From assembly GCA_000697335.1 (NCBI GenBank), contig JNEM01003817.1, forward strand, positions 1 through 13,808: 13,808 nucleotides of DNA, given 5' to 3'. The notes beneath the pieces are model-generated. The model worked only from the letters and a program-made list of their open reading frames with translations, had not been told where the DNA came from and did no database searches. A program made the position numbers and the translations under genes. This document shows positions 1 through 9,434 of the stretch, piece after piece (positions within the stretch are counted from its first letter, which is position 1; each line of letters opens with the position of its first letter). This DNA comes from Conidiobolus incongruus B7586 (Eukaryota; Entomophthoromycota; Entomophthoromycetes; Entomophthorales; Conidiobolaceae).

Positions 1-126
1 ATTATTCAATTATTAAGAATATTTTGATAACATTTTTGAATTATATTAGTATTGAAATTAAATAATAATATAATTTCAAAATTAAAATCAAATCTAATGA
101 TAAATAATATATTAAATCTAATAAAC

Positions 127-728
127 AATATAAAATTAATGTTTTTTTATTATTTACAACCTTTTTTCTATATTTTTAATTATCTTCTAATATTTAAAAA
201 ATAGATTTTTTATTTAAAAATTAAAATATAATATTTTTTTAATTAATTTAATTTGTTTGTAGGAATTTTTTCCTGATAGGCTAATTTTTTAATTATTTAA
301 AACAATTATCGTTATATAGGCTATGATTAAGTGAATATATTAATTATATTAGTTCTTTCTAATTTTTTTATATAAAAAATGTTTTATAGCTTTAGCTTTA
401 TATATTTCATAATAATTATCTAAAATAATTGGTATTTTTAATTTAAACTGAAAAAATCAAATAAAAGTTGGTTTATTTGAAAAATTAATAGAAAATTTAT
501 TATTAATTGATTTTTTTAAAGGTATTAAATAAAAAAACTATATATTATTATAGTTTATTATAATAATTAACATTTGTTTATATTTGATATATTTATTTAT
601 TAGAATTTATAAATATAATTAACTTAGCTCAACTTAATATTTTGTTTTATTTTTGGGTAAAGGATTATATAATAGATAATATAAAAAAATCTAAAATATA
701 TTAATTATCAATATTTATTGTAAAAAAC
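127..728. repeat. Diverged interspersed repeat, left copy
   Basis: This stretch aligns in the same orientation with 13225-13808. The offset is 13098-13100 from about 127 to 320, so this part is nearly gap-free; beyond it the match is gappier but still recognisable to the window's end. Hand counting 241-300 against 13340-13399 gives 45 identities in 60. Landmarks shared by both copies are TTAAAACAATTAT (297-309 and 13396-13408) and CTATATTTTTAA (from 168 and 13267). Because the sequence is mostly A and T some match is expected by chance, but constant spacing over nearly 200 bases is not. No coding frame, terminal repeat or known family was recognised. The left boundary is uncertain and may lie before 127. 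Confidence 0.7.
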
Positions 729-1344
729 TTTGATTTTAACTATACTTTAATATTTTTAATCTAAATATAGCAATTTTAATTTTTTTATTAGTTTTTATTA
801 AATTATAAAATATCTGTTTTATATTTTTATTATTTTTATATAAATTTAATCTTAATTATATACAATATACTTATATAGTTAAAATTAAATTACTTTGATA
901 ATTCTCTAGCTAAAATAAAAAGGCGTTTGTTAATATATTTTCTTATTTTATTAATAAATAAAAAAATAACAATAGAAATTAAAATTTTAAATTTTGGTAA
1001 ATTTTGAATAATGTTTTTTCTAGCTTAAAAACCACAAATCAAGTAATATATGGTAGTTTTGAATAAAGCATTATCTTTATATGTTATTTACAAGTTTTAG
1101 ATGATTTTAATAAGTTTATAATTAAGTGTTAAAGGTATAAAAATAAAAGCTTATTAATAATTATTATTTAGTTTAAATCTGATTAAATCTACTATAAATT
1201 TCAAAATCAAAAATATTCTTAAAAAAATCATTATAATTGAATATATATATATATAGTTTGAAAATATTTATTTTCCTATATATTATATATATAAATAATC
1301 TTTCAAAACTTATAATATATTTGAAAACTCAAAAATTAAAAAAT
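729..1344. other. AT-rich spacer, no gene seen
   Basis: No open frame of useful length and no RNA gene was seen. There is a short (AT)n run near 1241-1256. The patch 900-1190 is slightly less AT-rich and could be the decayed interior of the repeat that begins to its left, but no family could be recognised. Confidence 0.6.
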
Positions 1345-1435
1345 TTATAATTTTTGAATTTCCATACTATTATTATTTTATATGTAAATCTTTTTAATTT
1401 TTTGTTTTTTGACATAACTAAATATAATCAACTTG
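1345..1435 (+). other. Upstream non-coding remnant shared with the intact transporter gene
   Basis: Short blocks just before the pseudogene resemble the sequence just before the intact gene. TTTTTGAATTTC here matches TTTTTGGATTTC near 9361. CTTTTTAATTTTTT here matches CTTTTAATTTTTAT near 9389. TATTTCAG at 1437-1444 resembles CATTTCAG at 9426-9433. An ATAACTAAAT sequence resembling a branch site also precedes the TTTCAG here. Together they suggest that the duplicated segment included 5' non-coding DNA, perhaps the end of an intron. The match is patchy and A/T-rich, so support is moderate. Confidence 0.45.
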
Positions 1436-2526
1436 ATATTTCAGTTGATTATAATAATAAATTGTTGATTGATTGCGAGATAGCCATATCAAATCCTGGA
1501 ACCAAAATAACAGTCATAAATAATGAGTCTAACTAAAACTCCTTGCTAAGCAATTAAATCAACAATGTTGATTGTGGTTATTGGCTCTTTCTTAATACAT
1601 TTTGAGGTGTTGGACTTCATGCATACTTAAGGGTATTGATAAGATTTTATACTACTAACAAATTTGCAGGAAAGATAAGTACTTTTACTAAGTGTTTATT
1701 AGAACGCTGATCAATTGCCTTCTATATTGGATGGGTGTGTATTCGAGTCTTTTGATGAATACCATTGGCTATAGAACTTCCTTTACTATTGACGCTTTTT
1801 TTAACTTACGCAACTATTATTTTTTCAACTGATATGCGGCATTTATTCTTAGCTCAAGGTTTTCTTGTTGGATTTGGAAGCTTAACTTCATTCTTTCCAA
1901 CTATTAAGGCGCCATCCTTCTGGATAAAAAAGTAGAAAGATCTCTCGATTGTGATCTGTTATGCTGGACCTGGTATCAGTGATCTGGTATGGAGCCTTTT
2001 GATTCAAGTTTTGTTGGACCTAATCTATTGCCGCTGGTTCCTTCGTGTATACTGTCTCATCTCCACTATTTGTATGACTATTGACATATTACTTAGTAAA
2101 ATTTAACCTATCTAATTCTCCGAGTCCAAAGCCCCATTGCTATCGATCTCACTCGCAATCCCAGATCCATGTCTCTCTTTTGGACTGAGTAAGACTCATC
2201 CTTTGCTTGCATGATCCCTTTTTACCTTCTTCATAAACATTGAAAATTCGAGAAATTTACATCTTCTCACTGCATAATTCTTGTCGATTTAATCAATGGA
2301 GGGTCCATTCTAGGTTGTATTTTCTTTGGAAGTTTAGCAGATTACTTCTGGAGAATTAACACAACATCCTTGAGAATTGTCACTGTTGGATTGATATGTC
2401 TTGTATGCTGTCTTTATCAACTATTTTGCCTTTTTACTTGTATCCAATCTCGTTTATGAATTTTGGTCCGATTACGTCATCAGTATCCATTCTGTATTTA
2501 GATTTGATATTTTCAATATGTGCAAT
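1436..2526 (+). pseudogene. Decayed paralogue of the MCT-family transporter
   Basis: This is a dead copy of the gene at 9435-10805, colinear with about its first 385 codons. The offset between copies is constant over long stretches: 8060 from 1841 to about 2100, 8061 to about 2409, then 8063 to 2526. Hand counts give 59 of 80 identical bases at 1841-1920 and 121 of 183 at 1921-2103; translated, the latter shares 33 of 61 residues. Recognisable parts are a degraded DRGYAW motif (VDCGYW, 1567-1584), the MFS loop, and the TM5 segment AGPGISDLVWS. It is broken by in-frame stops, for example TAG at 1933-1935 opposite Met187 and TAA at 2104-2106 opposite Lys244, and by net length changes near 1450-1570, 1580-1640, 1770-1840, 2101-2180 and 2410. 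The start codon is ATA (1436-1438) or deleted, depending on alignment. The last 70 or so codons are unrecognisable. An open frame at 1354-1536 overlaps its N-terminal part and is not a separate gene. Confidence 0.92.
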
Positions 2527-3509
2527 ACTACACACTACAATAATCATCTTTAACACTATTTTCTCACTTTGAGTTTTATTTGAATTACATTTATTTTTGA
2601 TACTAATAATATTTTTGCACATAAATCTAAATTTTTTATTACCTCCAATAAATTGATGCAAATTCTTTAATATAATTTATCTCAGTATTATTTCAATAAA
2701 ATATTTTATCACTGGTTATTTATTTAACAAATAATATAAAATATCAATAAAAAATTATTGAGATTTTTCAGAATCAAACTTTATATTGCTATATCTATAA
2801 CTGACTGATGCCATTTTATTTAATAAGACATTAGAACTATAATGTGATTTAATTTTGAATTATATATATTTTAATTTATAATAAATAATAATATTACTTT
2901 ATACTATAAATTATAATATTTGTAAAATTGAATTTAAATAAAAATTTAAATAAATAATTCATAAATAAATATATATATAAAGTATTATTTTGAAATTATT
3001 TTTAATTAATTTTTATTATATTTTAATTTTTATTTTAAATTATTTAAAGGTAATAAAATAATTATTTTAAATAGTTTTAATAAATTATAATTTTAAAAAA
3101 ACCTTTAAGATTAAATAAAAATAATTAAAGCATATTTTTAATAAAAATTTTCAATTAAACTTATAATTATATTTAAAAAACTTAAAACAAAATCAATGAT
3201 ACTTAATATAAAAAGTTATATGATTCTATACCTTATAAATTTAAAAAAACTAAAAAACAAAAATAGGTATACTAAGTTTTAGAATTTTTATCATAACTAA
3301 AACCAATAAGTTTATGATTAATTTTTAGTTAAACTTTTAGTTTTAATATATTAACTAATAGTTAATTAAATTTAACAAAATATATTCCATTATAAATAAA
3401 AAACATATTTATTATATCATTTAACATAAATTGATTTGTATTAAAATTAATCAAGTTATTAATAAAAACATAAATAGTTTTAATTTTATAACTCATCTTT
3501 ATAGGCTAG

Positions 3510-3531
3510 TATATATATATATATATATATT
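3510..3531. repeat. (TA)11 microsatellite
   Basis: An uninterrupted TA dinucleotide run, directly seen. It is likely to be polymorphic in length. Confidence 0.95.
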
Positions 3532-4111
3532 AATAAAAATATTCAATGACTGAAATATAATATATTAAACTTCTCGTAATTGAATTAATTATCACAAATT
3601 TAATTAAATAAAATACACGGATATATGTAGTATTTATTATATTGACAGAAAATAAGTACAAAATTAAAATTGGTTATTATTCAATATCCGAGGATGTAAT
3701 ATTTTAACAAGTAAAATATCTCATATTCAAAAAATTGATATATTTCAGGTGAATTTTTTGATTAATTATATTCGCCCATTACCATTTGAATTAGCTAATG
3801 ATAAGTTTTGAAATAATTAAATTATTTTTACTAATTATCAAAATTGAAATTATAAAATTTTTAGCATTATATATAGATTAAGTATTAATTTAATATTTTT
3901 TAAGTATAAATTAATATCTATTTATTCATTATTATTTAAACCAAACTTTTAATTCCCAATGAAAATAATAACTAAAATAAAGTATAATACTGGCATAATT
4001 TAATATTTTTTAATATTAATATCAACAATATAAATATATATTTATAATTTTATTCAAACTAATTATTTTAAAAAAGGAAAAAAATTCGAATACTTAATTA
4101 AATTATTTGAA

Positions 4112-4150
4112 ATATCAAATTCAAATATTATTTGAAAAATTATTTGATAT
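4112..4150. repeat. Nested inverted repeat / hairpin
   Basis: Perfect 9-base arms ATATCAAAT (4112-4120) and ATTTGATAT (4142-4150) enclose a second pair TCAAAT / ATTTGA. It could form an AT-only cruciform or an RNA hairpin. No gene is next to it, and in such AT-rich DNA it may be fortuitous. Confidence 0.6.
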
Positions 4151-4533
4151 CTTGTTTATCAATTTGGATAAATAAATCAACCGAGAAAATATAATTTCCC
4201 TAAATCCATGATAATTGTCATGCAGATTATATTTTTAATTTGAAAATATAATATTATCAAAAACCGATTAAAATTAACAACCTTAGTAAATAAATTTTTT
4301 AAATTGAATTTAAAAAGTAAATTTTATCCATGTGATTTATTTTGTATAAAAATAAATAAATATATAATATAATATAAATATGTATATGGATATTATATCG
4401 AAAATAAATCTTTTTAAAAAACTTATATATTAAATTTTGAAATTGACTCCTATTTCACCATTAATTATAATAAATAAGCTATTATGTATAAACCCCTAAA
4501 GCATTTGGTAAATGTTTTATAAATTTCACTAAC

Positions 4534-4552
4534 AATAGGGAGATCTCCTATT
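4534..4552. repeat. Near-palindrome around GGAGATCTCC
   Basis: GGAGATCTCC (4539-4548) is a perfect palindrome and is extended on both sides by AATAG / CTATT with one extra G. It stands out because of its G and C content in an AT-rich tract. No function can be assigned. Confidence 0.6.
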
Positions 4553-5189
4553 AAGAATCTTGTTCAAATACAAAGTATCTTGAGTTCGTAATTTAGTGTA
4601 ATAATTTAGAATGATATAAAAATTAATTTAAATTTGTTTAAATTGTAAAATACAATCCAATTATATGAATTTAAAAATGAAATAGATTCAGGATAACGTT
4701 GTGAGATGATGAACTTAAGAGAATATTTAACACTAAGAGTTGATCAAATTTATGAGTGAAATTTTACTGGAAAATAATTATAATTTTATATTTTAAAAAT
4801 TTTTGAAAATACTAATTTATGAATTGTTCTAAAAGTTCACCAAATTATTACAATTATTATAATTGAGAAGAATATATAATAATTCCACATTCTGATTTAT
4901 GCGTAATTCTCAAATTCAATTTATTATTAATTATAATTAATAATACATTGGTATTTTGATATCGATTACTTAATATGCGGAACGAAAATAATAATTATCG
5001 GGACTAGGATTAATACTTGAGCAACTATTTCTCACAGTTTAGTTTCATCATATTTACATTTTAGATATTATCTCCAATGAATAGAGATTAATAAATCACT
5101 AGATATGTTATTTTGACTAATGATCATTAAGTGATAGTTAATAATTAAGCTAGCATTCTCTAACCCTAATAATTGTCCGTTTATGAAAT

Positions 5190-5280
5190 ATTTAGTACAA
5201 GGATTCCATAATTACCCACCACAGTACATATCATCAACATAAACACCAATAAACAAGACACAGAAATAGATTAATCCCGA
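5190..5280 (-). mobile_element. Possible fossil of a Ty1/Copia-like reverse transcriptase
   Basis: The minus strand at 5227-5253 reads FIGVYVDDM, which resembles the hydrophobic stretch plus YVDD catalytic motif of Ty1/Copia-family reverse transcriptases. It lies in a patch of DNA that is less AT-rich than its surroundings (about 4970-5290). No LTRs, integrase, RNase H or gag could be recognised. If real, it is a small, old and thoroughly broken fragment. The call rests on a single short motif, so a chance match remains possible. Confidence 0.33.
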
Positions 5281-5321
5281 TAGTTTTTAAAAATTCTCGA
5301 ACTTTTTTAAATAAATTAAAT

Positions 5322-5379
5322 GTGACACAACTTATGAAAATTTCTAAATTTGTTAAATTTACTAAAATTGTTGAGTTAC
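5322..5379. repeat. Imperfect inverted repeat
   Basis: GTGACACAAC (5322-5331) and GTTGAGTTAC (5370-5379) pair at 8 of 10 positions, with AAATTT blocks between them. It might be a worn miniature-element or hairpin remnant. No duplicated target site was seen. Confidence 0.4.
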
Positions 5380-5444
5380 ACTTAATTTTATATTAGAGAA
5401 TATTTGATAAAAATAATCAAAATAATAGTAATTAATTTTTAGGG

Positions 5445-5473
5445 ATAATAATAATAATAATAATAATAATAAT
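5445..5473. repeat. (ATA)n microsatellite
   Basis: Close to ten uninterrupted ATA trinucleotide units, directly seen. Confidence 0.95.
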
Positions 5474-5584
5474 CAATTTAAATATGATTTAACAATTTTA
5501 AACAAATAGAATATTAAAAATTAAAATTTTTTTTGATTATTAATCCAAAATGCAACAAGTCACACATATGCAATTGAGTTTATC

Positions 5585-5603
5585 CATAATAATCATTATT
5601 ATG
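5585..5603. repeat. Quasi-palindrome with 9-base arms
   Basis: CATAATAAT (5585-5593) and ATTATTATG (5595-5603) are perfect reverse complements separated by a single C. No associated gene was seen. Confidence 0.6.
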
Positions 5604-7503
5604 ATCAAAATGATAAGGATAATTAAATACAATGTAACAGTATTATTAGCTATTTATTAATATTATTTATCCCAATATAATTTGATCAATAATTGGGAAT
5701 ATTTGATCTATTTTTAAATAATTTAAGATTAACTTTGAAAGAGTTATATGAAAAAATTATATTGATTTTATTTTAATTAATTATTCATATATTCGTATAA
5801 TTTAGAATTATAATGAAAATTATTCTGATAATACTATGATTATATTTGAATCAATGTATGTGATTAGATAAATTAAAACCCATTAATTATTTGTTTCAAG
5901 GTTATATGTTTATCAAATGAAAATATTAAATATTAATATACAATTATCAATGAAAAGGTACTCTATACTCAGCAATTAAGCTCAGAATTCACCTAATACT
6001 ATTTTAATAATCAGCATTAACGTACTGTGTCACCCTTATGATAATTTATTTTAATATTAAACATTTCAAAACTTACCAAAATTGTCTAATATGTTCGTTA
6101 ATATTCTTATATAATGTAAATTATCTAGGTTTATCATAATTTGAACTTTTAATTAATATTAATTAAATTTTATTTTGATTTAAATATTAAATTAATATAA
6201 ATTAATTATAATTTTGGAGTATTTTAATCATGGGTTAAAATGTTCTGATTTTCCTTTAGGTTCAATATTATTTATAGTATAAAAATTTAAATATTTATAA
6301 TTTTAAATTAGAATTTATATTTATTTAAATAAAATAGAAAATTAAAATTCAATTAGATATATTTATCACTTAATTCAATCATTTATTTAATATTATTGAT
6401 ATTTGATTATTAAGCATTCAATAATCTTATATCAGTATCTAAATAAATAATTTAATTAAAATTAAATTATTTCTATAGCATTAATAGTTTATTTAGATAC
6501 ATTCTGATTAAAACTTTTATATGCGTTATAATTATAATTAAAATACTATTCAAATGTTAGGAAGATGATTACTTGAGATTTTAATTGTCAAACTGTGAAA
6601 ATCATAATTCCAATAAAGTGATGCGTCTTTGTTTGATTAGATCAATTTCGTTGCATTACTTAATTGCTTAATAGTGATTTTACAATTTAAAAATATCTTA
6701 AATAATAATTTGCTTAATTTGTAGATTTAGCATTCAATATCTACTTAACATGAGGAAATAGAAATGAATTTTGTGTATATTATTATTATTATTAAAATAA
6801 TATTTCAATATTATAGGTTAAACTGGGACTAAATAGTAATATATTATCATAACCCATATAATTATGAGTTATATAATACTATCATTTAATTACTTTAATA
6901 ATTGAAATTTGCAATTTTTAAATAATAAACTTATTATATATCTAATTTCTATTAATAGCAAAAGTTATTAAGATTTTCTCAATTTAATATATATTAATTA
7001 TTGTTATTTTATATTATAAATTGAATATTTAAATCAAATAATAAAATTTATATAATAATAAATTAAATTAAAAAAAATATTTTTATTATTTTTATTATTT
7101 TTTTTAAAAATTTATTATATAGAATTTTAATATAGTTTGATCATTTTATATTCTATTATTTAAATTAAATCAAATATATAATATTTTTATTTTATTAAAA
7201 AATAGAAAATAATCTCTATAAAGACTAAATTTGATTATAAATAAACAAGATATATTAATATTTTTTCTGTTTTATAAAATAAATGAATTAAAATTGTTTA
7301 TTTTTATTAAATAAATTTTAAAATTAATTTATGATTAATAATAATAAAATATATTTTAATTTGTTTATTATAAATTAAAAATTTTTTAATTTTTATTTTA
7401 TATTTTAATTAAAATTAATATAATTGTGATTTTTATTTTTTAATATAATTATTAAATTAAGTGAAAATTTTAGAAAATTAAAAAAAGTATAAATAATCCA
7501 TAG

Positions 7504-7704
7504 ATGTTAGGATCCCCAAAAGTTCAATATATATTATCAAGGTATCCTAATGGTGACAAACCAAAAAGTTATAGATTTATCATTTGTTTTGGCGATTCTC
7601 ATCTTAAAGATCTCAAGCATTTATTCTTTATTTGGTATAGTTATCCCTTTCATTTTATTTCTTACAAGTCTTATAATATTTATGTTTCTTCTTTTTTTAG
7701 CTAA
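7504..7704 (+). CDS. Doubtful 66-codon open frame
   Basis: An ATG-initiated frame of 66 codons stands at the end of a very AT-rich tract, and its first half (MLGSPKVQYILSRYPNGDKP) has a more protein-like composition than its surroundings. The second half is rich in Phe, Tyr, Ser and Ile, as random AT-rich DNA would be. An FGDSH string occurs at residues 29-33 but lacks the other blocks of GDSL hydrolases, so no family is claimed. A TATAAATA sequence lies about 15 bases upstream of the ATG, too close for an ordinary leader. It could be a spurious frame, an exon fragment or a decayed gene piece. No homologue was recognised. Confidence 0.15.
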   Translation: MLGSPKVQYILSRYPNGDKPKSYRFIICFGDSHLKDLKHLFFIWYSYPFHFISYKSYNIYVSSFFS

Positions 7705-8700
7705 TATGGTTTTCAATATTATGTAAATTTTTATTTCCACTTCATTGATATATTATGAGTTAAAATTATATCAATTGGACAGTGTAATTTATTTATTCTT
7801 TCAATAAAAAACAAATGTATCATATTTTATAGCATATAAAAAACCAAAATGAGGAGTTATTATTTTACATAATATTATTGTCTAATATCTTAACTTTTTG
7901 CTATATATTGGTACTATATCTTATTTGATATCAATTATAAAATATAATTTTTGGTCATTATTTATTAAAACAATAACTATTATATTATTATTTATTGAAT
8001 TTAATTCTGAAATATTGCTAAATAATTTTTGAAATATAAATAATATATGAGAATTTGAACTTATAGTACTCAAAAATGACTTAGAATCGTTTTATCAAGT
8101 CAATTCAATTTATCAATATTAGCGAGATCTTTTTATATTTAAATTGAATTACTTAAACATAATAATATATATATATATATTCCAATTTTTATCAAGGTGA
8201 GCAAATCTAATGATTGTAAGGTATCAATAAAAATTATTTGATTTTAATTAAAAATAAGTAATTGGAAAATTAGTGTTATATTATTAATTTAATAAATATA
8301 CTTTATAAATAATAAATATTAAGTAGTTTAATTAGTTTATAATAAATAATATATTTTAATTAGTTCAAGTATTATCCCTAATACGCTTTTGAGTGATTAA
8401 TGATAAATACAGTTTATTAAAGCTGAATGATTCCATCATAGAAGATATTGATTTGATTCTATGATATTATAAGAAGTCAAAATCATAAATATAATATATT
8501 TGATAAAGTAATTAATAAAGATCAATTATTGACATATATTAATCAATAAGTTAAATTAAGTAAAAAAAATTAAAAACAATTTATATTATTTTGTTTATCG
8601 ATTTAATTTTAATTAATAAAAATTTTAATTGACTAAATTTGGGAATTATTAACATTTGAATCAAATTTTAAACTATTTGAATTATTAAATTCAAATAAAT
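7705..8700. other. AT-rich spacer, no gene seen
   Basis: No gene is supported. It contains an (AT)n run at about 8164-8180 and one strong inverted repeat, listed separately. The corresponding spacer upstream of the pseudogene carries the diverged repeat (127-728); I could not see that repeat here. Confidence 0.6.
8435..8465. repeat. Perfect 9-bp stem hairpin
   Basis: ATCATAGAA (8435-8443) and TTCTATGAT (8457-8465) are exact reverse complements separated by 13 bases. Both arms contain C and G, so this is less likely to be chance than the pure A/T palindromes nearby. It lies about 970 bases upstream of the transporter start codon. Its role is unknown. Confidence 0.6.
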
Positions 8701-8752
8701 TTTGTTATTAAATTCATTTTTTTTAAATTTCCACCCAATTTTCTCTTTTTTT

Positions 8753-8977
8753 TCATTTCAAATAATTATGGCTAATTTGATTAACCGTATTAAGGGGTTT
8801 TCTAATTTCAAACATGGGTAAATTGGGTGTATTGTGAAGGTTTGCCTGACTTTGATCGAATTTTTCCCATTGATTGTTTTGGATTCGCCGTTTAAGTGGT
8901 GTATTATTAATGGTTGAAGGACTGTTTGGAAGATTTGATGATTGTTTTTGGAACTTGAAAACTCGAAGATAAGCCAT
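8753..8977 (-). CDS. Doubtful 74-codon hypothetical protein, divergent to the transporter
   Basis: A minus-strand frame of 74 codons starts at ATG 8977-8975 and ends at TGA 8755-8753. The start has A at -3 and G at +4, a good eukaryotic context. The product would be hydrophilic, rich in Asn, Gln, Ser and Pro, basic at the N-terminal end, with no signal peptide, membrane segment or known motif. The frame covers most of a patch that is clearly less AT-rich than the spacer to its left. If real, it would be a short gene transcribed away from the transporter, with 457 bases between the two start codons. The alternative is that the patch is the transporter's own leader and that the frame is open by chance. 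On the plus strand the patch holds only short frames. Confidence 0.3.
   Translation of the reverse strand: MAYLRVFKFQKQSSNLPNSPSTINNTPLKRRIQNNQWEKFDQSQANLHNTPNLPMFEIRKPLNTVNQISHNYLK
8768..8821 (+). other. Possible upstream open reading frame in the transporter leader
   Basis: An 18-codon frame including its stop (MANLINRIKGFSNFKHG) lies 614 bases before the transporter start codon. If transcription starts before 8768 it could act as a uORF. A GTAAAT at 8818-8823 overlaps its stop and could instead be a weak splice donor. Evidence is limited to the sequence itself. Confidence 0.2.
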
Positions 8978-9020
8978 ATTTCATTTGATTTATATCATCA
9001 TTCCATAAATTTCATCGATT

Positions 9021-9433
9021 GTAAGTTCAAAAATGGTTAATATTCATTTTTTGTACTGCATATAATTTTCGGGATTAGAAAAACTCACTTGAATTTGGTT
9101 GAGCTCAAGTGGATAAAAATAATGGATCAAATTCAATTTTGATCAATTCTGAATTCTCCTTGTATTTGGGTAATATTGAGGTTAATGAAATCATTAGAAT
9201 TTTGAATTTTTCAGGTATAAATATAGGTGTTGTGGTAGGGTAAAGTATCATTGATTGATTTGTAATTAATACTTTAGATTTCGGTCTTTATCGTGTCTTC
9301 TGGTCTTCACTCTTTGGTTGAGATCAGTACCTCGCATTATTGGTTTTATATACTTGTTATTTTTGGATTTCATTTGGTTATTGTACACTTTTAATTTTTA
9401 TTACACTCATTATAGATCTTTTTAACATTTCAG
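9021..9433 (+). other. Candidate 5' UTR intron of the transporter gene
   Basis: A consensus donor GTAAGT at 9021-9026 and an acceptor TTTCAG ending at 9433, one base before the ATG, would define a 413-base intron in the leader. TTTTTAAC shortly before the acceptor could serve as a branch site. A second TTTTTCAG ends at 9214 and is followed at once by GTATAA, so alternative or double splicing is conceivable. The TTTCAG next to the start is matched in the decayed copy at 1439-1444. Without an intron, TTTATATAC at about 9345 could be a TATA element close to the start codon. Confidence 0.35.
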
Positions 9434-9434
9434 C

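Larger units (their letters stand above)
2527..7503. other. Five-kilobase AT-rich gene-free tract
   Basis: No gene is supported here. The base composition is overwhelmingly A and T with dense stops in all frames. Less AT-rich patches lie around 3600-3800, 4440-4760, 4970-5290 and 6560-6780; they may be worn remnants of older sequence. Only the 4970-5290 patch gave any recognisable trace (a reverse transcriptase motif). Microsatellites and short inverted repeats inside this tract are listed separately. Confidence 0.7.

Noticed and set aside
1005-1190. Transposase-like remnant in one plus-strand frame
   Set aside because: Only scattered residues looked suggestive, stops are frequent and no family motif could be confirmed.
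1354-1536. Sixty-codon plus-strand open frame
   Set aside because: It runs from the upstream remnant into the N-terminal part of the decayed transporter, ends at a stop inside that copy, and has no independent support as a gene.
2434-2661. Seventy-five-codon minus-strand open frame
   Set aside because: It lies antisense across the 3' end of the pseudogene; its codons mirror decayed transporter sequence and no known domain is visible.
3618-3690. CGGATAT and ATATCCG as a regulatory inverted repeat
   Set aside because: Seven-base arms about 60 bases apart with no nearby gene are not enough to call a feature.
5160-5169. CTAACCCTAA as an interstitial telomeric repeat
   Set aside because: Fewer than two repeat units in a single occurrence; easily chance.
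4996-5282. TATCGGG...ATTAAT and ATTAATCCCGATA as terminal inverted repeats of a small DNA transposon
   Set aside because: The left arm has six extra bases relative to the right, pairing does not extend beyond the core, and no target-site duplication was seen.
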